From assembly GCA_017547165.1 (NCBI GenBank), contig JAFYQK010000001.1, positions 159,422 to 223,421 on the forward strand: a stretch of DNA of 64,000 bases, read 5' to 3'. Every line of letters begins with the position of its first letter. Within the stretch, counting starts at the first letter, position 1. Below are positions 54,705-60,428 of the stretch, piece after piece. The position numbers and the translations under genes are program-made. The stretch is from Bacteroidaceae bacterium. GTDB taxonomy: Bacteria; Bacteroidota; Bacteroidia; Bacteroidales; Bacteroidaceae. Under the pieces are notes generated by a model that searched no databases, was not told where the DNA came from, and saw nothing but the letters and a program-made list of their open reading frames with translations.

Positions 54705-54792
54705 CAGTACTGACGTATCGGTACTGCAGTACCTCCCTAATGTTACTCCAGTACCACTGCGTCGGTACTGGAGTAACATTGTATAGGTACTG
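54705..54792. repeat. Array D: four perfect-period 22-bp units with dyad symmetry
   Basis: Units at 54705, 54727, 54749 and 54771 are each exactly 22 bp. Units one to three start CAGTAC; units one, three and four end GGTACTG; units two and four carry the complementary pair TAATGTTACTC and GAGTAACATT. Unit junctions form palindromes such as GGTACTGCAGTACC (54720-54733). A 17-bp perfect stem runs from 54739-54755 to 54764-54780 with an 8-nt loop. It starts 1 bp after the DUF6078 stop, so it could also act as its 3' hairpin. The plain period and lack of unique spacers exclude a CRISPR. Confidence 0.85.
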
Positions 54793-55129
54793 AGACAGCA
54801 TCCAAACGATGTTCGCCTCTTCTGCCATCCATTGCTATACGATTCTGCTTTGGGTGAAGGGATATACTGGATAAAACGGAGTAGTAGTTTCTGACCGCTC
54901 CATCTGTTAAGCGCATCTTGCTGTCAGTAGTTTTTGTTTTATTATCACATGGAGAAATTGAGGCCTTAACAGGAATCCCATTTGAAGGAAATACAAAGAC
55001 ATCTCAAATCAGAGTCAGGCTTCTTCCTGATGGGATGAATAAACAAATATTAGGCTATTGTGTTTTGGGCACTGTATGCGTATTTTTGCATAACCTTAGC
55101 CATTTGTATATTTTGTGGAATCTAAAATT

Positions 55130-55186
55130 AAGACCATTTGCCCGAAGGTTACTAAATTTATTGGATAGTAGCGGGCAAATGGTCTT
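55130..55186 (-). terminator. Terminator of rhuM
   Basis: Perfect 15-bp inverted repeat AAGACCATTTGCCCG / CGGGCAAATGGTCTT with a 27-nt loop that holds a small ACTA / TAGT stem, 5 bp past the rhuM stop. Confidence 0.7.
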
Positions 55187-55190
55187 GATT

Positions 55191-56222
55191 TTATTCTTTA
55201 GTATCTTCGAAAGGAAGAGCATCCATGTATCTATCGAAGTCGCTTTTGAACAGACGGTCTTGTATTATACGGTACTTTTCAAACTCCGTTTCTGCATGTT
55301 CTTTTGCTTGTTCAGCAGACACTTGTCCCGTTGTTTGCAGAACTTCGTTTCCACCAGCAACCAAAATGGTATCTATCTGTTTTGCCCAGTCCTCCATGGT
55401 CATAGGGATGTGGCGTTTCGCCATTCTTTCTGCCAATTCAAGTACACCATTCACCAACTGTCCCATATCTGCCAGTTCAGCCTCTTTGAGATAGTTTTTG
55501 GCAACCACCACATCCGTCTTAACTATTTTACCATCTGGAGCATTCTCCCACGAAGTAAGTCCCATGTGCACCCGCTCTGCATTAGCTCGTTCTACAATCA
55601 GTTCTGCGGCTGTACGTCCGTGAACAGCATAATGCATCTTGTTTTGCATCATCTTGAAGAATAATCGTGTGGTCGGTGCATCCCGATTGTAATCAACGGC
55701 AGTGGCGTAGATATCTGTCAGTTTCTGGTAGAATCGACGTTCAGATAGTCGAATCTCCCGTATCTCAGCTAACAGATGCTCAAAATAATCTTCGCCAAGG
55801 AAAGAACCATTCTCCATTCTCTTCTTATCCAAAACATATCCACGTATAGCAAACTCTCGCAATATGCTCGTTGCCCACTGACGGAATTGAGTTGCACGAA
55901 TACTGTTCACACGATAGCCAACACTGATGACCGCATCGAGATTGTAGAACACAGTTTCTCGTTTAACCTGCCTATTACCTTCCATTCGAACTATTTCCAT
56001 TTTGGAAACAGTTCGCTCTTCTGTGAGTTCCCCCTGCTCATAAATGTTTTTAAGGTGCTTGCTTATTGCAGGTATGTTCACATCGAAAAGCATTCCCATT
56101 GCCTTCTGTGTACACCACACTGTTTTATCTTTGTAGAATACTTCAACGCCTTGCTCCTTCCCCTCAATCTGAAAGATTAGGAACTCTGCTGTGCTATTTC
56201 TGATTTCTTTTCGATTTGTCAT
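55191..56222 (-). CDS. rhuM: RhuM family protein
   Basis: 343 residues. RhuM proteins have an N-terminal winged-helix-like DNA-binding part and a Fic-related or unknown C-terminal part; their role is not settled, and they often sit in restriction or mobile islands. Family motifs: VWCTQKAMGMLFDVNIPAIS, then HLKNIYEQGELTEERTVSKM, then VFYNLDAVISVGYRVNSIRA and FRQWATSILREFAIRGYVLD. MQNKMHYAVHGRTAAELIVE marks the C-terminal part. It begins 4 bp after the stop of the truncated methyltransferase, so it seems to occupy the place of the lost methyltransferase body. Confidence 0.88.
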   Translation of the reverse strand: MTNRKEIRNSTAEFLIFQIEGKEQGVEVFYKDKTVWCTQKAMGMLFDVNIPAISKHLKNIYEQGELTEERTVSKMEIVRMEGNRQVKRETVFYNLDAVISVGYRVNSIRATQFRQWATSILREFAIRGYVLDKKRMENGSFLGEDYFEHLLAEIREIRLSERRFYQKLTDIYATAVDYNRDAPTTRLFFKMMQNKMHYAVHGRTAAELIVERANAERVHMGLTSWENAPDGKIVKTDVVVAKNYLKEAELADMGQLVNGVLELAERMAKRHIPMTMEDWAKQIDTILVAGGNEVLQTTGQVSAEQAKEHAETEFEKYRIIQDRLFKSDFDRYMDALPFEDTKE

Positions 56223-56226
56223 ATGA

Positions 56227-56424
56227 TTATTTTATTTCCGCTTCAAATAGAATCATACCATCCGTATTTTTATTATAAGCATAGGTATTTAAAGCATCCC
56301 TCCAATTGTCAATTGCAAGAATACCTATAAAACCAGACATTTCAAAGCCCAATGACAGACCTCCACAACCAGAAAATAAATCAATAAAAGTGTATTTCTT
56401 TTTTTTCATTCTTTTATCGACCAT
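56227..56424 (-). pseudogene. Cytosine-5 DNA methyltransferase, N-terminal fragment only
   Basis: 65 residues. TFIDLFSGCGGLSLGFEMSG is C5-methyltransferase motif I (SAM binding) and AIDNWRDALNTYAYN is motif II. Everything after that is gone, including the Pro-Cys catalytic loop of motif IV and the target-recognition region; the frame stops after FEAEIK. It cannot methylate DNA. Its start overlaps the upstream XRE gene by 19 bp, a typical control-protein/methyltransferase arrangement. The break point is only a few bases from the rhuM start, so a deletion or replacement is the likely cause. Confidence 0.8.
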
Positions 56425-56612
56425 AATAGGTCTTTGACATCAACATCAAGTGCTTTTGCGATGGCCACCAATGTTTCTAAATTAGGTTGCAAAGTGTTAG
56501 TGCACCATTTTGAAACAGTAGCAGGGTCTTTTCCTACCTGTTCAGATAACCATTTATTAGTGCGCTTCTTCTCTGCAAGCACTACTTTAAGGCGATTTAT
56601 ATCCTGTGTCAT
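56406..56612 (-). CDS. XRE-family regulator of a restriction-modification remnant
   Basis: 68 residues, one helix-turn-helix domain: RLKVVLAEKKRTNKWLSEQV, then GKDPATVSKWCTNTLQPNLE and TLVAIAKALDVDVKDLLW. Such small XRE proteins precede methyltransferase genes in Bacteroidales and control their transcription. It is closely related to the XRE at 59802-60014; the two share KVVL-E, T-KWL-EQ-GK, TVSKWC and QP-L-TL at equal spacing. The methyltransferase it would control is broken. Confidence 0.85.
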   Translation of the reverse strand: MTQDINRLKVVLAEKKRTNKWLSEQVGKDPATVSKWCTNTLQPNLETLVAIAKALDVDVKDLLWSIKE

Positions 56613-56663
56613 ATCTATATTAATCTTAATCTGTAAGTATCGTAAATATCTTCTTTGTATACC

Positions 56664-56882
56664 CTATTTCGTTTCTTGATGCTCCTTCCAGATTTCTTCA
56701 GCCAAATATTTGTCACTTCGACAATGCAAATCTGCTACTCCCTCTTCAATCATATCTGCTGTTTCTGAATTATAGTATATATCTGTCGCTTCATCAATCG
56801 AAACTCCATACATTTCACAAATACAAAGAATAATTCTAGCACACTGGGCACTTCTCATTATTTGTTTGCTATCTTCGCTCAT
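56664..56882 (-). CDS. Small DUF3791-like protein, third gene of a toxin-antitoxin-like triad
   Basis: 72 residues: RIILCICEMYGVSIDEATDI, then YYNSETADMIEEGVADLHCR and SDKYLAEEIWKEHQ. The layout (helix, short sequence, 'LH', then an acidic helix) resembles DUF3791 and the gene at 57349-57567. The start overlaps the DUF3990 stop by 4 bp (ATGA). Its position next to a putative ADP-ribosyltransferase suggests an antitoxin or partner role; this is inference. Confidence 0.65.
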   Translation of the reverse strand: MSEDSKQIMRSAQCARIILCICEMYGVSIDEATDIYYNSETADMIEEGVADLHCRSDKYLAEEIWKEHQETK

Positions 56883-57352
56883 ACCTGTTCACTATTAATA
56901 TAAGTAAGACATTCTCGCAACATTCTTTCTGTGCGTATACAATATTGTATATTGGGCTTTTCAAAACGCAATAGTCCAAGAGCTTCCTCTTGTGATATTT
57001 CGTGAGCGAAATATCTATCAAGAGTGAGGATTACTCTATCATTGGCGATTCCTCCAACAACCATATCGTAATCTCCAACATCTTTTCCATTCCGGCATTG
57101 AGCTACAAAATCAAGCCATTGTTCATCATAAGAGTCAAATTTCATGATTTTCCATTGAGAATCATCATCGAAAGAAAATTCGTATGTGTTGAGCCATGCT
57201 TGTTGTCCTCTTCTCTTGAAACGCTGTGCATATCTTACAGCCTGTTCATATAATGAAGTTAGGTAAAAGCCACGACCAAAATCCAGATAATTGCGAGAAT
57301 GCAGAGTATCTGGAGATTCAACAATAACATTAGATGAATGGTAAAGTTTCAT
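56879..57352 (-). CDS. DUF3990-like protein, putative ADP-ribosyltransferase-fold toxin
   Basis: 157 residues. Opening KLYHSSNVIVESPDTLHSRN, then YLDFGRGFYLTSLYEQAVRY with the LDFG-x-GFYLT motif of DUF3990. The motif resembles the active-site strand of ADP-ribosyltransferases (H-Y-E/R-S-E-type folds), but catalysis has not been shown for this protein. Further: VGDYDMVVGGIANDRVILTL and YFAHEISQEEALGLLRFEKP, also conserved in the family. Tight 4-bp overlaps on both sides tie it to the two DUF3791-like genes. Probable toxin or effector of a three-gene module. Confidence 0.75.
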   Translation of the reverse strand: MKLYHSSNVIVESPDTLHSRNYLDFGRGFYLTSLYEQAVRYAQRFKRRGQQAWLNTYEFSFDDDSQWKIMKFDSYDEQWLDFVAQCRNGKDVGDYDMVVGGIANDRVILTLDRYFAHEISQEEALGLLRFEKPNIQYCIRTERMLRECLTYINSEQV

Positions 57353-57567
57353 GCTTCTAAAACTCCTTTCTCCCTCATATATTCAGTAAGATCTTCCATC
57401 AAGTATCTAGAACTGAATGTGTGAAGCACATCGTATGAGGGAACGATGTATTCATATAAAATACCTGATGCTTTTAATCGGCCATATATTTCCTTTTGTG
57501 GCAATTTCAGCAGTATGGAAAGTTTGCTTATGCAAAACGTCACAAATTCAAGTGTCTTTTTATCCAT
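57349..57567 (-). CDS. DUF3791-like protein, first gene of a toxin-antitoxin-like triad
   Basis: 72 residues: LEFVTFCISKLSILLKLPQK, then EIYGRLKASGILYEYIVPSY and DVLHTFSSRYLMEDLTEYMR. The 'E-I/V..L...gil..YI...Y.vLHt.....l..Dl..ym' pattern is DUF3791. It is transcribed first and overlaps the DUF3990 gene by 4 bp. Upstream (57611-57633) an inverted repeat CTTTTATAG / CTATAAGCA could be an operator. The function is unknown; it may neutralise or target the DUF3990 protein. Confidence 0.75.
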   Translation of the reverse strand: MDKKTLEFVTFCISKLSILLKLPQKEIYGRLKASGILYEYIVPSYDVLHTFSSRYLMEDLTEYMREKGVLEA

Positions 57568-57753
57568 AATATCTTACCTTATTATAATATTATACTAATT
57601 ATTTGTCCTGCTTTTATAGCTTAACTATAAGCAAAAGTAATAAGAATATATGAGAACAAAGACGATTTTGTTGATTTAGTTCGATTTTTCTTAAAAATAA
57701 TCTCAAAAGATTGAAGTATGATGCATTTTTTTGAAGAAATATTAAGCGTATCA

Positions 57754-57791
57754 TCATTTTCTTGGGTACTCAACTCATTTTCTTGGGTACT
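57754..57791. repeat. Two-copy direct repeat, 17 bp, period 21
   Basis: TCATTTTCTTGGGTACT occurs at 57754-57770 and 57775-57791, separated by CAAC. The meaning is unknown; the period is 21, not 22, so it is kept apart from arrays A-D. Confidence 0.6.
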
Positions 57792-58180
57792 TATTGCGGA
57801 TTACTATTATTAACATGGCCTTTCATACGTAATAAGTAAGAAAACAACTAGAGTATGAACTTCACAGAAACAGTAAAACGCAAAACGTCTCATACACAAA
57901 AGGTTGGGCTTTAAGATGATTTATATTATTGAGCTATAACTCGATATTTTTTGACTTATAGATCAGTGCTTACGGAATATATTGTATTTTACAAAGCCTA
58001 GCAAAGTCAAAAAAATGTAGCAGATTTGTGCTTTATATGCCTTTTCTTTTGGTTGTTCGAGTCTAATATAACATCTTTGCATTGGTTTTGTAACATGTCG
58101 ATTATCAATGCTTATTTTGATTCTTGCAACATGGACGCAACATCCGGTGCTAACGCTTTGATAGTGAATGATAGTCGTAT

Positions 58181-58260
58181 TTCGAGGAAGTGAAGTAATA
58201 TAAAGTTGACATATAATAGGCAAGTGGCGGGCAGCTCGGTAATGGAGTTGTCCGCCACTC
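58181..58260 (+). pseudogene. Remnant of the dnaK 3' end and its terminator
   Basis: 58181-58198 reads Phe-Glu-Glu-Val-Lys-stop in frame, identical to the dnaK C-terminus, and CGAGGAAGTGAAGTAATA differs from the dnaK end at only a few bases. The following 60 bp match the dnaK 3' flank in order, ending in a diverged copy of its hairpin (AGTGGCGG / CCGCCACT at 58223-58230 and 58252-58259). Upstream codons do not align, so only the very end of dnaK was copied or survived. Confidence 0.7.
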
Positions 58261-58261
58261 G

Positions 58262-58325
58262 TTTTGCATTTCGGCAGCAGCTAGTATTTCATGCGCAGAA
58301 CGCTAGGGTGGTCCTTTCTTTTGCT
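58262..58325 (+). pseudogene. Decayed fragment of a second DUF6078-like gene
   Basis: AGTATTTCATGCGCAGAA (58283-58300) is identical over 18 bp to 54564-54581 in the DUF6078-like gene, and about 40 flanking bases align with substitutions only. In frame it reads H-F-G-S-S-stop-Y-F-M-R-R-T against H-F-G-R-N-Q-Y-F-M-R-R-S in the intact gene, so it carries an early stop. It directly follows the dnaK-end remnant, while the intact gene has 360 bp more between these parts: an internal deletion. Confidence 0.75.
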
Positions 58326-58428
58326 TTTCAGGAAGGCTTCACAATATTGAAACCACACTTACGCAAGTTATCGTATTGAAAAGAAGGAACATTTAATCTC
58401 AAATCTTTTATTAGCGTTATAACTGTTT

Positions 58429-58444
58429 AATGACCGATTTGGGG
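58429..58444 (+). repeat. CCGATTTGGGG motif, copy 1
   Basis: AATGACCGATTTGGGG, 11 bp beyond the 3' end of the nuclease gene. Related copies are at 60119-60140 (opposite orientation) and 60271-60290. Confidence 0.55.
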
Positions 58445-58454
58445 TTTACCTTCG

Positions 58455-59750
58455 TTATTTTTCTCTATTGGTCTTGTCAATCAGTTTTCTAATTCTTGAT
58501 TGTATCGCTCCCTCATTGCGTTTGAATATTGACACAAGTTCTTTTATGCTTCTGTTTTCATAATGTAGAGTAACAAGCAACTTATCATCATCGGTATTCC
58601 AAGGTTTATAGGCGTTCGGATATTTCTCGCGCTTCTCGCTAAGTGTATATGCTCTCTCCTTGGTGTTCTCCTCTGGACGTAAGAACATAGAGACATCAAA
58701 AGAAAATACAGGATGCAGATAATTAGCTATCGACTGATTTCCAGAGATGATAGGTGCGATTTCATTTAACGGAATTTTGTAAAGAAGTTCCGGATTGCAT
58801 GGTTCTCCGCCAACACCAAGAATGATAGTTACTGGCATGTGTCGAACTTCGGAGAAATGCTTATAATTCTCAATCCTTTTTATCGGGAACAAGTCCTTGC
58901 TCAAATCACGGCTTAGTTTCTCGCGCCACTTACATTCTACGGCAAACTCGTTTTGCCTGTACCGGAAAACGAAATCGGGATTGCTGTTATTTTCTGCCTT
59001 AACCTTTCCATAGGATTTGTCACCTTGCCATTCTTGCAGAATGAGTTCGCTATCTTCTTGAATATTAAACAGGCTGAGCACATAGTCTTCAAACTCTCGT
59101 CCTTTTAGCAGCTCTTCTGATAGGGTGATGGAGTGAAGGCGTGAATAGATAGCTGTATATGTTCTTTCAAGTTGCTTATGGATGGCATGGATTCCCATGT
59201 CATTATAAAACATCCGGAGCAATATCTTGTCCTGTGCCACAGTCCATCGTTCATGTTGACTGTTTTGTTCTGCTACCATAGAACATGTATTTTCATCAAC
59301 AAGGTTTATAACATCTTTTCGCCCTGTCAACAAGGGGAATACGCTGCCATTCTTGTTGACATAACCACAAACGACATGCTGGCAAATGGATAATACATAT
59401 TCATTTCTCAGTCTGGGCGTAGCCCCTTTCCCTCTTGGTTCATCACGCCTCAGGACAACAATAAGCATTCTGTGTTCTTGGAGTGCCCGCTCTATCTGAA
59501 TGTTGTTTCCGTCAGTGAAGCGGTTCATTACAAACAAAATGGTTGGGACTTTGGAGACGAGTAGCGCCTTCAGCACCTCCGACTCCATGTCGGTAGAACT
59601 GAAGCAAGCAATGCAGTCCTTGTCTGTTAGGCTATCCGTCCACTTGAACACTTTGCCATACAGTCCTATAGGCGTCATCTTGGAACAGAGAAATAGCGTT
59701 TTTTCTCTATTCATTAAATTTTGATTGCCTATAGTCTCAATTATCTGCAT
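58455..59750 (-). CDS. PD-(D/E)XK nuclease with Rossmann-like and two Myb/SANT-like domains
   Basis: 431 residues. 1-150: Rossmann-like fold with FLCSKMTPIGLYGKVFKWTD, SKVPTILFVMNRFT and HRMLIVVLRRDEPRGKGATP, similar in style to DprA/SLOG-type domains. 168-207: Myb/SANT-like helix-turn-helix (RWTVAQDKILLRMFY). 216-330: restriction-type nuclease with Pro258-Asp259 and Glu272-Cys-Lys274 (NPDFVF...FAVECKW), the PD-(D/E)XK signature. 383-425: a second Myb-like helix-turn-helix (PWNTDDDKLLVTLHYENRSI). It follows an XRE gene by 51 bp. It is probably a restriction or other anti-DNA defence nuclease; no intact methyltransferase accompanies it. The exact family was not recognised. Confidence 0.7.
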   Translation of the reverse strand: MQIIETIGNQNLMNREKTLFLCSKMTPIGLYGKVFKWTDSLTDKDCIACFSSTDMESEVLKALLVSKVPTILFVMNRFTDGNNIQIERALQEHRMLIVVLRRDEPRGKGATPRLRNEYVLSICQHVVCGYVNKNGSVFPLLTGRKDVINLVDENTCSMVAEQNSQHERWTVAQDKILLRMFYNDMGIHAIHKQLERTYTAIYSRLHSITLSEELLKGREFEDYVLSLFNIQEDSELILQEWQGDKSYGKVKAENNSNPDFVFRYRQNEFAVECKWREKLSRDLSKDLFPIKRIENYKHFSEVRHMPVTIILGVGGEPCNPELLYKIPLNEIAPIISGNQSIANYLHPVFSFDVSMFLRPEENTKERAYTLSEKREKYPNAYKPWNTDDDKLLVTLHYENRSIKELVSIFKRNEGAIQSRIRKLIDKTNREK

Positions 59751-59801
59751 AATTTAAAATATTTACTTGCTTGAAATTACTTCATGCGACGTGCCTCTAT
59801 T

Positions 59802-60014
59802 TTATGTGTTTGTCGTTATTTTAGGTGCTATCAGTTCTCGTCTATCCACATTTAATAATGTAGCAATTTTATCCAATGTAGCCAAATCTGGCTGACTAGA
59901 GTTGCTACACCATTTGCTGACTGTGCAGGCGGATTTGCCCATTTGTTCTGCCAGCCATTTGCCTGTCTTTTGCTGTTCAACAAGAACAACTTTGATACGA
60001 TTAAGATTTGACAT
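59802..60014 (-). CDS. XRE-family regulator upstream of the nuclease
   Basis: 70 residues, single helix-turn-helix: RIKVVLVEQQKTGKWLAEQM, then GKSACTVSKWCSNSSQPDLA and TLDKIATLLNVDRRELIAPK. About half of its residues match the XRE at 56406-56612, so the two arose from one type of restriction-modification controller. Its promoter core lies inside an inverted repeat (60021-60062), which fits autorepression and shared control with the nuclease. Confidence 0.88.
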   Translation of the reverse strand: MSNLNRIKVVLVEQQKTGKWLAEQMGKSACTVSKWCSNSSQPDLATLDKIATLLNVDRRELIAPKITTNT

Positions 60015-60020
60015 TATTCC

Positions 60021-60062
60021 GAAATATATTTAATCCTAACGCAAATATATTAAATATATTCC
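60021..60062 (-). promoter_or_regulatory. Operator-like inverted repeat around the XRE/nuclease promoter
   Basis: GAAATATATTTAAT (60021-60034) and ATTAAATATATTCC (60049-60062) are inverted copies with one mismatch in 14. The minus-strand promoter core TATATTTG (60042-60049) lies between and touching them. A dimeric XRE protein bound here would block the promoter. Confidence 0.6.
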
Positions 60063-60118
60063 AAAATAAAGAATTCTATGGTTGGCATTTGCCCTTCTAG
60101 TGCTTTTTTGTACCTATA

Positions 60119-60140
60119 CCCCCCAATCGGTCATTGGGAT
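60119..60140 (-). repeat. CCGATTTGGGG motif, copy 2 (inverted)
   Basis: The minus strand reads ATCCCAATGACCGATTGGGG and two more Gs. With copy 1 at 58429 it brackets the XRE-nuclease module as an inverted pair about 1.7 kb apart. Confidence 0.5.
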
Positions 60141-60270
60141 TTCTCTGTGTCGTATGGCTGAGAGAAATGTAAACATACTTTTGGCGTGGTAAATTTGCTA
60201 ACTTATGGTAAACAGCAAAATGTGCAATATATTTTCTGTTGGCGGTCATTAGAGATATGTAGTTAAGAAA

Positions 60271-60290
60271 AATCCAATAACCGATTTGGG
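60271..60290 (+). repeat. CCGATTTGGGG motif, copy 3
   Basis: AATCCAATAACCGATTTGGG; inverted relative to copy 2, about 130 bp away. Confidence 0.5.
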
Positions 60291-60336
60291 TTAAAAGAAA
60301 CTTGGAATATCGAGAATGACTGGATATATAAAAATA

Positions 60337-60371
60337 TTATGGGGATATGCCAGAAAAGCATATCCCCATAA
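60337..60371 (-). terminator. Terminator of the CotH/BspA gene
   Basis: Perfect 14-bp inverted repeat TTATGGGGATATGC / GCATATCCCCATAA with a 7-nt loop; the minus strand continues into AATATTTTTATAT. 58 bp after the stop. Confidence 0.85.
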
Positions 60372-60428
60372 CTGTTCACTCGGATATAGGAATGGAGTGG
60401 GAGAGGAAAGTCCTTCACTCCAAAGCAA

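Larger units (their letters stand above)
54704..55190. other. 487-bp gap between the DUF6078-like gene and rhuM
   Basis: It contains array D (54705-54792), about 340 bp of sequence without a convincing gene, and the rhuM terminator (55130-55186). Within it, plus-strand 54957-55060 can be read as EIEALTGIPFEGNTKTSQIR and RVRLLPDGMNKQILGY, which looks protein-like and may be the tail of a lost gene. No start, family match or preceding coding region supports it. Confidence 0.45.
57568..58454. other. 887-bp AT-rich gap with decayed duplicate sequences
   Basis: It holds the promoter region of the DUF3791/DUF3990 operon, a 17-bp direct repeat (57754-57791), remnants of the dnaK 3' end (58181-58260) and the DUF6078 gene (58262-58325), and a CCGATTTGGGG motif (58429-58444). 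The one open frame of 86 codons crosses the dnaK remnant and is judged spurious. Confidence 0.6.
60015..60428. other. 414-bp gap upstream of the XRE gene and downstream of the CotH gene
   Basis: It holds an operator-like inverted repeat with the XRE promoter (60021-60062), two CCGATT-type motifs (60119-60140 and 60271-60290) facing each other, and the terminator of the CotH-type gene (60337-60371). No gene is seen. Confidence 0.6.

Noticed and set aside
54918..55664. 248-codon plus-strand frame as a gene
   Set aside because: Two thirds of it is the antisense of rhuM and it runs through the rhuM terminator stem; only its first 50 codons look protein-like, and these are reported as a possible remnant.
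57963..58223. 86-codon minus-strand open frame as a gene
   Set aside because: It crosses the dnaK-end remnant, has no family resemblance or promoter, and its residue pattern is unlike its neighbours.
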